Shown here: positions 25,371-34,417 of the stretch, in pieces | How positions within the stretch are numbered: the stretch's first letter is position 1 | Layout: each line of letters starts with the position of its first letter | Source of the DNA: Candidatus Aalborgiella aggregata | Lineage (GTDB): Bacteria; Pseudomonadota; Gammaproteobacteria; Burkholderiales; Burkholderiaceae_C | Reading direction: 5' to 3' | Assembly (NCBI GenBank): GCA_016705065.1 | Contig: JADIYY010000004.1 | Coordinates: 124,001 to 188,000 of the forward strand | Length of the DNA stretch: 64,000 nt | The notes under the pieces: generated by a model | Databases searched by the model: none | Seen by the model: only the letters and a program-made list of their open reading frames with translations | What the model was told of the DNA's origin: nothing | Position numbers and translations under genes: made by a program

Positions 25371-26804
25371 TCACAATGAACGGTTACGCGCCAGAGGTGG
25401 GTTTTTAGAGAAATAGTGTGTGATGCCACGAATGATGGCATCAGGCAGTTGATTCTGGTATTCGTGACTGCGCAATTTTTCTTCTTCTTCAGGGTTACTG
25501 ATAAAGGCTGATTCAATCAACACACTGGGTATATCGGGTGCTTTTAATACGGCAAAACTGGCCTGCTCCACATGGTGCTTGTGCAGTCTGCCCAATCCAC
25601 CGATTTCTCTTAACACAGTAGACCCCAACTGCAAACTGTCTTTGATTTGCGCTGTTGTACTCATGTCAAACAGTACCTTTTGGACTTCAGCGTTTTTATT
25701 TTTAATATTGATACCACCCACCGCATCGGCCGCATTTTCTTTGTTGGCCAACCAGCGCGCACCCGCGCTGCTGGCCCCTTTTTCACTCAGCGCAAATACG
25801 CTGGCCCCAGAAGCTTGTGGAGTGGTGAAGGCGTCCGCATGTAAGCTGACAAACAAGTCCGCTTGCACTTTTTGCGCTTTTCTAACACGCTCGTGCAGCG
25901 GCACAAAAAAATCTGCGTCACGCGTCAAGTATGCACGCATGGGGTTACCGTTAACACTACTTGCATTGATGCGGTCTCGCAGCAACAAAGCCACCCGCAA
26001 AACGACATCTTTTTCACGTGTGCCTTGCGGCCCAATTGCACCGGGGTCTTCGCCACCATGCCCAGGGTCAAGTGCCACTATGATGAGCCGATCTGTCTTG
26101 GTAGGCCGACGAATTTTAGGTTCAGCAGGCGCTGCAAATGGACCATTTTCATTTGGCACATTTCCTTTGTGTGCATGTCGATTGTGCACGTCGCCAACCT
26201 GCCTATTTTTTTGTGCGATCCAATCACCAAGTGGGTCATTAGCGGATGAAATTGGAGCTGTTGGCGAGGGGTCGCTACTTGGTTTTGTTTGTGGCATGTT
26301 AAATTTACTGCCTTTGGATTCCGCCATGCGTTCGGCAATCAGTATTTCCAATGGATCCATGGCCACAGCCGGATAGAGATCAATCACCAATCGATGCGCA
26401 TAGCCAGCAACCGGTTGCAAAGTAAACACCTGCGGCAATACGGCTTGCTTTAAATCCAAAACCAAGCGCACGATTGCTGGCGCTTCAACACTTGTACTGG
26501 TTTTAAATTGACCAATTCGCAATCCACCAATGTAGGGGTCATCCGCCTTGATTTTGGCAACCAATTCGCGTAGTGCCGGGCTCAGCTCTAAGCCTTCAAT
26601 ATCGACTGCCAAACGCGGTGGTTCTTTGATAAATGTTTGTTTGGTAATCAGTGCGACGTCACTTTCTATCGTGATACGCGTGTACTCTGCTGCTGGCCAC
26701 ACACGGACGGCCACAATACCTGCGCCACGCGCAATCTGATTCCCGCTCAGTAACAACACCAAACCACTCTTAGCCGATAGTTGTAACAGTGATCGTCGTT
26801 TCAT
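25371..26804 (-). CDS. amiC: N-acetylmuramoyl-L-alanine amidase, AmiC type
   Basis: 477 aa periplasmic zinc amidase that cuts stem peptides from septal murein during cell separation. It begins with a likely Tat signal (MKRRSLLQL, then a hydrophobic stretch), continues with an AMIN localisation domain (about 30-150), a poorly conserved linker, and the Amidase_3 domain from near 230. Zinc ligands and catalytic residues are visible in VALDPGHGGEDPGA, Glu in TREKDV, His in FVSLHADAF and Glu in VLIESAFISN. ATG overlaps the tsaE stop (ATGA), a conserved tsaE-ami pair. Confidence 0.92.
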   Translation of the reverse strand: MKRRSLLQLSAKSGLVLLLSGNQIARGAGIVAVRVWPAAEYTRITIESDVALITKQTFIKEPPRLAVDIEGLELSPALRELVAKIKADDPYIGGLRIGQFKTSTSVEAPAIVRLVLDLKQAVLPQVFTLQPVAGYAHRLVIDLYPAVAMDPLEILIAERMAESKGSKFNMPQTKPSSDPSPTAPISSANDPLGDWIAQKNRQVGDVHNRHAHKGNVPNENGPFAAPAEPKIRRPTKTDRLIIVALDPGHGGEDPGAIGPQGTREKDVVLRVALLLRDRINASSVNGNPMRAYLTRDADFFVPLHERVRKAQKVQADLFVSLHADAFTTPQASGASVFALSEKGASSAGARWLANKENAADAVGGINIKNKNAEVQKVLFDMSTTAQIKDSLQLGSTVLREIGGLGRLHKHHVEQASFAVLKAPDIPSVLIESAFISNPEEEEKLRSHEYQNQLPDAIIRGITHYFSKNPPLARNRSL

Positions 26805-27340
26805 GAAAGTGCAGATAAAACCTTGTTTCCGCTTGGCGTCTTTGCAAGCACAGTTGCGGTGCGACTGTTGTCGCTGTTAGCTATGATAAGTATAGCAATA
26901 TCAGCCAAAGGCAACTCGGATTCAGCCATTTCTGGCCACTCTACTAGTTTGATGCCAGGACCCGCAAAAATATCGCGAAACCCTGCTTCCTCCCACTCCA
27001 ACGGGTCTTTGAAACGGTAAAAGTCGAAATGCCACACTGGCAGTGGCTTCAGAGACGCATCGCGCACTTCGTCATACGATTCCACAATGGCATACGTCGG
27101 ACTTTTGATTCGTCCAGTGACACCCAGGGCTTGCAGCAAGTAGCGCACAAGTGTTGTTTTGCCTGAACCTAAATCACCATGCAATTCAATGAACAGATTA
27201 ACGGGCTCTGCCAGCAGAGATAATTGCTTAGACAGGCGTTCGGCAAAATACTGGGTATCTTGCTCTGAAAGCCAGACAAGTTGAATTTCAGTCTGTTCAG
27301 TATTGACAGTTTTCAGATTTTTATTTGTCTCTTTAACCAT
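26801..27340 (-). CDS. tsaE: tRNA threonylcarbamoyladenosine biosynthesis ATPase TsaE
   Basis: 179 aa, slightly longer than usual because of about 20 N-terminal residues before the conserved core; no other in-frame start exists there. Walker A is GDLGSGKTTL near residue 56, followed by SPTYAIVESY and HFDFYR, family hallmarks. TsaE drives the TsaBD complex for t6A37 of ANN-decoding tRNAs; tsaD is also in this window. It is divergent from queG with only 13 bases between the starts, so each promoter must lie inside the other gene's start region. Confidence 0.93.
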   Translation of the reverse strand: MVKETNKNLKTVNTEQTEIQLVWLSEQDTQYFAERLSKQLSLLAEPVNLFIELHGDLGSGKTTLVRYLLQALGVTGRIKSPTYAIVESYDEVRDASLKPLPVWHFDFYRFKDPLEWEEAGFRDIFAGPGIKLVEWPEMAESELPLADIAILIIANSDNSRTATVLAKTPSGNKVLSALS

Positions 27341-27353
27341 TTCGGAAATTCAA

Positions 27354-28460
27354 TTGGACAACAAGGCACTCATCAGTCAAATACAAACATGGGCACGCGA
27401 ACTGGGATTCTCTCAGATTGGCGTGACAGGTGTTGACTTGTCCTCAGCAGAGCCGGGTTTGCTGTCGTGGTTAGCCAACGGTTTTCATGGTGATATGGCC
27501 TACATGGCTGCACATGGTTTGAAACGCGCACGTCCAGCAGAACTGGTGCCTGGTACGGTCAGTGTACTCACGGCACGCATGGATTATTTGCCACGCTTTA
27601 CGTCCCATGCGACCCATGCAGCCACAGATGCAGCATCTGATGGAGATTGGACAGAATTGGAATTGCAGCGGTTGCAACATGCTAACGAAGCAATCGTTTC
27701 TATCTATGCCAGAGGACGTGATTACCACAAGGTGATGCGAAGTCGCTTGCAAAAATTAAGTGAGCGCATAGCCTTACACATCAAGCCATTGGGATACCGC
27801 GTGTTTACCGATTCGGCACCTGTACTTGAAGCGGAATTGGCACAGCGCAGTGGGCAAGGTTGGCGCGGCAAACACACCTTGGTGTTGAACCGCGAAGCTG
27901 GCTCCATGTTTTTCTTGGGCGAAATTTATTTGAATATAAATTTGCCACCTACGCAAGAAACCTCATCGCATTGTGGCAGTTGCAAAGCATGCATCAGCGT
28001 CTGTCCGACACAGGCCATCGTTGCTCCTTACAAGCTGGATGCGCGTCGTTGCATTTCCTATTTAACCATCGAGCACGCTGGCAGCATTCCATTGGAGTTT
28101 CGCCACTTGATAGGCAATCGCGTTTACGGCTGTGACGATTGTCAACTCGTCTGCCCATGGAATAAATTTGCAAAGCGCAGCACCTTGCCAGATTTTGATG
28201 AGCGTGATGGATTAAGTGGTCAACATTTACTGGCACTCTTTGCGTGGTCTGAATATGAATTCTTGCACAACACAGTGGGAAGTCCAATCCGGCGCATTGG
28301 ATATGGACGTTGGTTGCGAAATATTGCTGTTGCGCTGGGCAATGCAAGACGCGATGCCAGCAGTGACGACAAAATTAGAATTGATACGGCGCTGCAAACC
28401 AGAGCGAACCATACTAGTGAAATAGTGCGCGAGCATGTGGCTTGGGCACTGCTGCAGTAA
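27354..28460 (+). CDS. queG: Epoxyqueuosine reductase QueG
   Basis: 368 aa, cobalamin-dependent, last step of queuosine synthesis on tRNA. Two [4Fe-4S] clusters are bound by CGSCKACISVCPTQAI and GCDDCQLVCPWN in the C-terminal half; the N-terminal half carries IGVTGVDLSSAEPGLL and the cobalamin-binding region. The start is the TTG at 27354, preceded by CGGAA; a TTG at 27303 is in frame but would overlap tsaE. Its stop abuts the AEC-transporter stop (TAA directly next to TTA), convergently. Confidence 0.93.
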   Translation: MDNKALISQIQTWARELGFSQIGVTGVDLSSAEPGLLSWLANGFHGDMAYMAAHGLKRARPAELVPGTVSVLTARMDYLPRFTSHATHAATDAASDGDWTELELQRLQHANEAIVSIYARGRDYHKVMRSRLQKLSERIALHIKPLGYRVFTDSAPVLEAELAQRSGQGWRGKHTLVLNREAGSMFFLGEIYLNINLPPTQETSSHCGSCKACISVCPTQAIVAPYKLDARRCISYLTIEHAGSIPLEFRHLIGNRVYGCDDCQLVCPWNKFAKRSTLPDFDERDGLSGQHLLALFAWSEYEFLHNTVGSPIRRIGYGRWLRNIAVALGNARRDASSDDKIRIDTALQTRANHTSEIVREHVAWALLQ

Positions 28461-29366
28461 TTATTGGATCAATGACAAGGCAAAAGGCAAGCTCAGTACA
28501 CCCAATAACGTGGACAAAGTGACTAAGCCCGCTACAAATCCGCCATCAAACCCCATGCGCGTAGCCAGAACGTATGTCGTCGATGCGGTCGGCAAGGCTG
28601 AGAACATCAACAGCATTGTGGCTTGGGCCGATGGAAGTTTAAAAAATAATGCAAAGCCCAAGGCTATCAGCGGCGCAATCACATGACGAATGCCCAGCAA
28701 GCTGACAGCCAATGTTTTGGCTTTTGCCAGCGTAGCAAATTGCATGCCCGCACCAGCTGCCATCAAACCCAGCGGTATGGATGCACCGCCAATGCGGTTA
28801 ACGGTCGGCACTATCCAATCTGGATACCTGAAACCCATCAAGTTACATACAAGCCCAGATACTGTAGCGACAATGAGTGGGTTGCGCAGCAGTTCACTCA
28901 TAAATCCCAGCTCACCATGACGCGCCATGGGCCACACGGCAGCCACATTGAACAAAGGTACGCATATACCAATCAAAACCGAAATCAATAGCAAGCCCTC
29001 TGCCCCAGCCAAACGCTCGGCTAAGGCTAAACCTATGAAAGAATTGAACCTGAATGCTATCTGTGCGCTAGCAGCGTGGTCGCGCGCAGAAAAATGGTTT
29101 CTAAACCCCGGCAAATACGGCAGCGCATAAGCCAAGATCACCGTGCATACGCCAGTGAGTAGCCCTGCTGCGATAAAGTTTGACAGCTCACCCACACGGA
29201 TAGGATTCCTAACAATGGACGAGAAAAGTAAAACTGGAAACAAAAAATAAAACACCAATTTTTCAATTGGTGACCACACAGAGCGGTCCAGCGCGGTATA
29301 GCGGCATAACAAGTAACCACACAGAATAAGCGCGAAGTCGGGAATAAGCAGTTGTGCGTAATTCAA
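28461..29366 (-). CDS. AEC family transporter (auxin efflux carrier-like permease)
   Basis: 301 aa, about ten membrane helices in two repeats of five. Features are FPVLLFSSIVRNP near residue 43 (the discontinuous-helix region) and ATMLLMFSALPTASTTYVLATRMG in the second half, with the conserved Pro and Thr/Ser. The family exports or imports organic anions such as malonate or malate; the substrate here is unknown. Start chosen at the TTG at 29366 because GAGG lies 6 bases upstream; the frame extends to a TTG at 29405. Confidence 0.85.
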   Translation of the reverse strand: MNYAQLLIPDFALILCGYLLCRYTALDRSVWSPIEKLVFYFLFPVLLFSSIVRNPIRVGELSNFIAAGLLTGVCTVILAYALPYLPGFRNHFSARDHAASAQIAFRFNSFIGLALAERLAGAEGLLLISVLIGICVPLFNVAAVWPMARHGELGFMSELLRNPLIVATVSGLVCNLMGFRYPDWIVPTVNRIGGASIPLGLMAAGAGMQFATLAKAKTLAVSLLGIRHVIAPLIALGFALFFKLPSAQATMLLMFSALPTASTTYVLATRMGFDGGFVAGLVTLSTLLGVLSLPFALSLIQ

Positions 29367-29515
29367 ATTAGCCTCAGTGGTTGTTGAGTATCTGACCAAG
29401 ATCAATTGCTAGGGTAAACGAGTATGTAGAATCCCCAGCATACGACTCATTAGCATCTTGGTATGATGGGTGATTGTCACCTATCTTTTGTCAACTCTTT
29501 TGTAAAGGCTTCAGC

Positions 29516-30493
29516 ATGTTGAAATTGAAATCCATTCACAAAACTTTGGTGTTGTCTGCACTGATCACCTCGGCGGTAACTGCTGTGGCACAAAACTATC
29601 CCAACAAGGTCATCAAACTACAAGTGCCTTTCGCACCGGGTGGTACTACAGATATCATCGCTCGCGTGATGTCTGACCCTTTAAGCAAAGCGCTGGGGCA
29701 AAACGTCATCGTTGAAAACAAAGCGGGCGGCGGTGGCGTGGTCGGTGCCAACGAAACTGCAAAATCAGCTCCCGATGGTTATTCGTTGGGCATGGCAACC
29801 GTTTCCACCACGGCCGCCAATCCTGCTATTAACCCCAAAATGCCCTACAACGTGTTGACCGACTTCACGCCCATCATCAATATTGCGGCAACTCCCAATG
29901 TCATCGCTGTTCATCCCAGCTTCCCTGCCAAAAATTACAAAGAGTTTGTAGCTGAACTCAAAAAGAACCCAACCAAATACTCCTATTCATCATCTGGAAT
30001 TGGTGGTATAGGCCATTTGCAAACTGAATTGTGGAAAGGCCTTCAAGGCGTTTTCATCACCCACATTCCTTACTCTGGTGCCGGCCCTGCATTGCGCGAC
30101 ACAGTTGGCGGCCAAGTTCAGGTGATTTTTGACAATGTGCCATCTGCATTGCCTCACATCAAAGGTGGGCGATTGATTGCATTGGCCGTAGCCGCTCCAA
30201 CACGTTTGTCTTCTATGCCAGATGTACCAACGTTTAAAGAATTGGGATTAGAACCTGTCAACCGCATGGCTTACTATGGCATCTTGGGGCCTAAAGGCTT
30301 ACCTAAAGAAGTGGTGGACAAAATTAATTCTGCCACGCGCAAAGCGTTGGAAGACCCCGCAATTCGCAAACGCATTGAAGACACAGGTTCCATTGTCTTA
30401 GGTAACACGCCAGAGCAATTTGCCCAACAAATGAAAGATGAATTGGCTGTCTACAAAAAGGTAGTTGAGACTGCCAAACTCAAGCTCGATTGA
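29516..30493 (+). CDS. Tripartite tricarboxylate transporter (Bug family) solute-binding protein
   Basis: 325 aa. Signal peptide of about 26 residues ending VAQ. The mature start NYPNKVIKLQVPFAPGGTTDIIAR is diagnostic of Bug/TctC receptors: the PFAPGG and TD residues bind carboxylate ligands. VENKAGGGGVVG and HIPYSGAGPALRD are further hallmarks. No TctA/TctB permease is adjacent, so it is an orphan receptor of the kind that is expanded in Burkholderiales. Its stop overlaps the start of xerD (TTGA). Confidence 0.93.
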   Translation: MLKLKSIHKTLVLSALITSAVTAVAQNYPNKVIKLQVPFAPGGTTDIIARVMSDPLSKALGQNVIVENKAGGGGVVGANETAKSAPDGYSLGMATVSTTAANPAINPKMPYNVLTDFTPIINIAATPNVIAVHPSFPAKNYKEFVAELKKNPTKYSYSSSGIGGIGHLQTELWKGLQGVFITHIPYSGAGPALRDTVGGQVQVIFDNVPSALPHIKGGRLIALAVAAPTRLSSMPDVPTFKELGLEPVNRMAYYGILGPKGLPKEVVDKINSATRKALEDPAIRKRIEDTGSIVLGNTPEQFAQQMKDELAVYKKVVETAKLKLD

Positions 30494-31392
30494 ACGCCAA
30501 GATTGATATTCCCCCTAACCACATCGATGCTTTCATAGATGCGTTGTGGTTAGAGGATGGATTATCTAAAAATACATTAGAGGCTTATCGGCGAGATTTA
30601 TCCCAGTTTGCTCAATTTTTAGCGATTTCTGGTCTGTCCATAGACAACGCTTTAGAGCTGAACATCAACGCTTATTTCTCAGACAAACACAGCAGCACCA
30701 AAGCCACTTCAGCCAACCGCCGTTTAACTGTTTTCAAAAGGTACTACAGGTGGTTGTTACGTGAGCGAAAAATCAACGCTGACCCCACTCTGAAAATCCA
30801 AGCCGCTAAGCAAGCGTTGCGCGTCCCTAAAACAATGACCGAAGCGCAGGTAGAGGCATTGCTCGCTGCCCCCAACACCGATACGCCCTTGGGTTTGCGC
30901 GACCGCACCATGCTGGAGCTGATGTACGCCAGCGGCTTGCGTGTCAGCGAGTTGGTATCGTTAAAAATCATTCACCTTTCTATGAATGAAGGTGTCTTAC
31001 GCGTATTTGGCAAAGGCAACAAAGAACGCATTGTTCCGTTTGGTGAGGTGGCTAGGCTTTGGATAGAGCGCTATCTGGCTGCCAGTCGATCAGAGATATT
31101 GACGGGCAAGCAAACGCCAGATTTGTTCGTCACGCATTTGGGTAGTGGTATGACGCGTGTGATGTTTTGGATGATCGTTAAAAAACATGCTTTCACTGCA
31201 CAGATTACTTCTGCTCTGTCGCCGCACACCTTGCGCCATGCGTTTGCCACCCACCTGCTGAACCACGGTGCAGACTTGCGAGCGGTGCAGCTGCTTTTAG
31301 GGCATTCTGACATTTCAACCACCACCATTTATACCCATGTGGCTCGCGAGCGCTTGAAATCGATACATGCACAGCACCACCCGCGTGGTTGA
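30490..31392 (+). CDS. xerD: Site-specific tyrosine recombinase XerD
   Basis: 300 aa. It acts with XerC at dif to resolve chromosome dimers. The N-terminal SAM-like DNA-binding domain (1-110) is followed by a complete catalytic set: Arg151 (SGLRVSEL), Lys175, His246 and Arg249 (HTLRH), His272 (GHSDI) and nucleophile Tyr281. The length and motifs fit a housekeeping XerD rather than a phage integrase, and no att site or cargo is nearby. It starts with TTG overlapping the Bug gene stop, an unusual coupling. Confidence 0.9.
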   Translation: MNAKIDIPPNHIDAFIDALWLEDGLSKNTLEAYRRDLSQFAQFLAISGLSIDNALELNINAYFSDKHSSTKATSANRRLTVFKRYYRWLLRERKINADPTLKIQAAKQALRVPKTMTEAQVEALLAAPNTDTPLGLRDRTMLELMYASGLRVSELVSLKIIHLSMNEGVLRVFGKGNKERIVPFGEVARLWIERYLAASRSEILTGKQTPDLFVTHLGSGMTRVMFWMIVKKHAFTAQITSALSPHTLRHAFATHLLNHGADLRAVQLLLGHSDISTTTIYTHVARERLKSIHAQHHPRG

Positions 31393-31524
31393 AGGAGCTT
31401 ATTGAAGCGCTTTGTATTTAATTTCAAGCCTGAAAGTGACATTTCACAAAATACGTACGCCTGATACTCAGCGCTGCCATTAATATCGTAGGCAAGCCAT
31501 TTCAAAAACTAAAGGAGATCCAAA

Positions 31525-32670
31525 ATGACCGTCGTAACCAATATAGAAGACCTACGCGTACTTGCCAAGAAACGTGTGCCGCGCATGTTTTATGACTACG
31601 CCGATTCAGGCTCATGGACTGAAGGCACTTACCGTGCCAATGAAGCTGATTTTCAAAGCATCAAACTGCGCCAACGTGTAGCGGTCAATATGGAAAACCG
31701 TAGCACAGCGGTAAAGATGATTGGCATAGACGCCAAAATGCCTGTTGCCATTGCACCTGTGGGTTTGACAGGCATGCAGCATGCGGATGGCGAAATTTTG
31801 GCTGCCAAAGCGGCTGAAAAATTTGGCATTCCTTTCATCTTATCAACCATGAGCATTTGCTCTATGGAAGATGTAGCTGCCAACACCACGGCCCCATTTT
31901 GGTACCAGTTGTACATGATGCGGGATCGCGATGCCATGGTGGCGATGATTGAACGCGCCCGCAAAGCCGGTTGCACCGCATTGGTGTTGACACTCGATTT
32001 ACAAGTGATTGGACAGCGCCACAAAGATTTGAAAAACGGCTTGACTGCTCCACCCAAACCCACTTTGGCGAACATGATTAATTTGGCCACCAAATTACCT
32101 TGGTGTTTGGGCATGTTGGGTACACGCCGTCATTCGTTTGGCAATTTGGTTGGGCATGTCAAAGGCGTGAGTGACATGCGCTCTTTGTCCGCTTGGACCA
32201 ACGAACAATTTGACCCACGTTTGTCGTGGGAAGATGTGGCTTGGGTAAAAGCACAATGGGGTGGCAAGTTAATTTTGAAAGGCATTCAAGATGTGGAAGA
32301 TGCCAAATTGGCTGTATTAAGCGGTGCTGACGCCATTGTGGTGAGCAACCACGGCGGCCGCCAATTGGACGGCGCACAGTCCAGCATCAAAGCATTGCCA
32401 CCGATTGTTGAAGCCGTTGGCGACAAAATTGAAGTGTGGATGGACGGTGGCATTCGCTCTGGGCAAGATGTGTTGAAAGCATGGGCGCTCGGTGCTAAGG
32501 GCACCATGATTGGGCGTTCTTGGTTGTACGGATTGGGCGCGATGGGCGAAGCGGGTGTGACCAAAGCTTTGCAAATTATTCACAAAGAGCTGGACATCAC
32601 CATGGCGTTTTGCGGACACACCAACATCAACAATGTTGACAAAGGCATTCTGCTGCCCGGGACGTTTTGA
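31525..32670 (+). CDS. FMN-dependent alpha-hydroxy-acid dehydrogenase (LldD-like)
   Basis: 381 aa TIM-barrel flavoenzyme. It oxidises an L-2-hydroxy acid such as lactate or mandelate. Visible motifs are PRMFYDYADSGSW near residue 19, PVAIAPVGLTGM near 73, the active-site His276 in SNHGGRQLDGA, and the FMN-phosphate segment WMDGGIRSGQDVLKA near 302. AAGGAG precedes the ATG. It is monocistronic in appearance, so substrate is not indicated by context; LldD and MdlB are the nearest possibilities. Confidence 0.9.
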   Translation: MTVVTNIEDLRVLAKKRVPRMFYDYADSGSWTEGTYRANEADFQSIKLRQRVAVNMENRSTAVKMIGIDAKMPVAIAPVGLTGMQHADGEILAAKAAEKFGIPFILSTMSICSMEDVAANTTAPFWYQLYMMRDRDAMVAMIERARKAGCTALVLTLDLQVIGQRHKDLKNGLTAPPKPTLANMINLATKLPWCLGMLGTRRHSFGNLVGHVKGVSDMRSLSAWTNEQFDPRLSWEDVAWVKAQWGGKLILKGIQDVEDAKLAVLSGADAIVVSNHGGRQLDGAQSSIKALPPIVEAVGDKIEVWMDGGIRSGQDVLKAWALGAKGTMIGRSWLYGLGAMGEAGVTKALQIIHKELDITMAFCGHTNINNVDKGILLPGTF

Positions 32671-32730
32671 TGGTTTGCGCTAATATGGCGATGTTTGGAA
32701 TCAAACCGTTACCATGAAAGTGCAAACCCC

Positions 32731-32961
32731 ATGATCAAGCTGAACAAATTTCTCATTGCATGCCTGTGTTTAGGTGTGGCCTCATTGGCAACAACGCCTG
32801 TACATGCAGCGAAGAAGAAAAAAGCAAAAACGACCCGCACCGCCAAACCCAAAATGGACCAAGGTTCAGGAGAGACGACTAAAGAACGTGAACGCCGTTT
32901 GCTGCGCGAATGCCGTGGTCGTCCCAATGCGGGCGCTTGCGAGGGCTTCACGCGCGGCTAG
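32731..32961 (+). CDS. Small secreted basic protein of unknown function
   Basis: 76 aa from the ATG at 32731. Clear signal peptide (MIKLNKFLIACLCLGVASLA, cleavage probably after VHA at residue 26). The mature 50 residues are Lys/Arg-rich, starting AKKKKAKTTR, and end in RECRGRPNAGACEGF, with two cysteines that could form a disulfide in the periplasm. I do not recognise a named family, although similar short proteins with a CxGRPNAGAC-like end seem familiar from Burkholderiales. The last codons run into the first of three tandem hairpins. Confidence 0.65.
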   Translation: MIKLNKFLIACLCLGVASLATTPVHAAKKKKAKTTRTAKPKMDQGSGETTKERERRLLRECRGRPNAGACEGFTRG

Positions 32962-33041
32962 TAGAGCTGCGCGCTCCTAATCTCAGCGCGGCTAGATGAG
33001 CCGTGCGTTTCTGGTTTTAGCGCGGCTAAGAAAGCTGCACG
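32952..33041. repeat. Three tandem 34-bp hairpin units
   Basis: Units start at 32952, 32986 and 33020, a strict 34-bp period. Each opens with GCGCGGCTA and folds into an 8-bp stem with a 5-base loop; linkers are 12 bases. The first unit includes the stop of the small secreted-protein gene; the array fills the gap to the convergent receptor gene. Confidence 0.75.
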
Positions 33042-33067
33042 TTTTAAGCGTATTTCAATCGTTTGTG

Positions 33068-34348
33068 TCAAAGTGGTTTTGCCATCTTGCAAGTCGTCGG
33101 CAATTCCGCTGCCTTGGCACTGATTTGCTTCATGACTTTAAAGCCATAGCCTGAACCTTCCACATCAAACTTCACGCCAGGTGCGCCCTGCTTATCCATC
33201 AAGCCCACCACCAAGGGCTGTTGAAATTGATGGTCAGCGGCTCGCATCTCCCCAGTTTGAGTATAAAAAGTGACCTTAGCCGTCGTCAATGCTGCCTGAA
33301 TTGCTATAATATTAATAGCATTTGATTGATTGCTCAATATGGTTTTGTTGGCCGCTTGAGATAAGGCTTCCATCATCAGCTGCATGCGCATGTGTACATA
33401 GTCGTCTGCTGGGTTGGGGAAACGCGCTTTAAAAGCTTGGTAGAACGCTTCACTTCCCGCGGTGGGCACATTCGGTAGCCAGTCTGCCACTGCCACCACT
33501 TTGCCCACACCGGCATCGCCAATCGCGGCGGGTGCGCCCAGTGCATTGCCAAAGAAAGTGTAAAACTTGCCTTCATAGCCCACATCTTTGGCAGCTTTCA
33601 CCAGCAAGGTCAAATCGTTGCCAAAATTACCAGTGAGCACCGCTTGCGCACCCGTAGCTTTGATTTTGGCGGCATAGGGCAAAAAGTCTTTGATGCGACC
33701 AATCGGGTGCAGCTCTTCCCCCACAATGACCACATCAGGGCGTTGCAAAGCCAATTGCCGCTTGGCTTCTTTGGCTACCGCATGACCAAAACTGTAATCT
33801 TGCCCAATGATGTAGATGCTTTTCAAAGCGGTGTCCTCTTTCAACACTTCGACCAACGCCTTCATGCGCATGTCCACGTGCGCGTCAAACCGAAAATGCC
33901 AAGGGCTGCACTTTTCATTGGTGAGTGCAGGGTCAATGGCAGAGTAGTTCAAAAATAAAACGCGTTTGCTAGGTTCACGTTCATTGTGCTTGTTGATGGC
34001 ATCAATCAAAACAGCCGCCACAGCGGAAGAATTACCCTGCATGATGATGTGCGCACCATCGTCTATGGCAGAGCGCAGCGCCGATGTGGCTTCTTCGCTT
34101 TGCCCTTTGCTGTCGTAGCGCTTCAATTCAAACTTCACACCACCCTTGGTAGCAGCACGCGCGTTCACACGTTCAGTCGCCCACAACAAATTGCGGTACA
34201 CCGCTTCACCCGTGTTGCCAAATGGACCACTCAAACTTTCGATCATGGCAATTTTCAATGTGGCAGGCACCGATTTGCTTTGTGCAGTAGCGTAAAAAGT
34301 TGTTACGAGGAAAATGAAAGATAGAAAGAATCTGAAAATTAATTGCAT
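33068..34348 (-). CDS. ABC transporter substrate-binding protein, branched-chain amino acid type
   Basis: 426 aa periplasmic receptor (LivJ-like, Peripla_BP_6). Signal peptide of about 22 residues ending YATAQ. The mature protein shows LKIAMIESLSGPFGNTGEAV, the ligand-site serine in IIMQGNSSAVAAVL, and YIIGQDYSFGHAVAKEA, typical of the fold. No permease or ATPase genes are adjacent, so it is an orphan receptor; the ligand is unknown. Residues about 344-363 (NAINIIA to KVTFY) match a decayed dispersed repeat read sense. It is convergent with the small secreted-protein gene. Confidence 0.88.
   Translation of the reverse strand: MQLIFRFFLSFIFLVTTFYATAQSKSVPATLKIAMIESLSGPFGNTGEAVYRNLLWATERVNARAATKGGVKFELKRYDSKGQSEEATSALRSAIDDGAHIIMQGNSSAVAAVLIDAINKHNEREPSKRVLFLNYSAIDPALTNEKCSPWHFRFDAHVDMRMKALVEVLKEDTALKSIYIIGQDYSFGHAVAKEAKRQLALQRPDVVIVGEELHPIGRIKDFLPYAAKIKATGAQAVLTGNFGNDLTLLVKAAKDVGYEGKFYTFFGNALGAPAAIGDAGVGKVVAVADWLPNVPTAGSEAFYQAFKARFPNPADDYVHMRMQLMMEALSQAANKTILSNQSNAINIIAIQAALTTAKVTFYTQTGEMRAADHQFQQPLVVGLMDKQGAPGVKFDVEGSGYGFKVMKQISAKAAELPTTCKMAKPL
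33261..33320 (-). repeat. Dispersed palindromic element, copy 4, diverged (inside receptor gene)
   Basis: On the minus strand TGCTAT - 7 nt - ATAGCA is perfect, followed by CAGGCA and a diverged ACGACGGCTA stretch. The most decayed copy. Confidence 0.65.
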
Positions 34349-34417
34349 GAAATAAAGAATCTAAAGAAAAAATGATTCGCAATAATTTGCGATAAGACAA
34401 ATACAAGAATGATGGAT

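Noticed and set aside
26880..26915. Repeat-like hairpin (GCTAT ... ATAGCA, then AGGCAA) inside tsaE
   Set aside because: The residues it codes align without extra length to the normal TsaE strand, and the TACGCC/CTACAGGC half is missing; more likely coincidence.
30490..31392. XerD-like gene as the integrase of a mobile element
   Set aside because: Length and motifs match housekeeping XerD; no att repeats, tRNA or cargo genes nearby.
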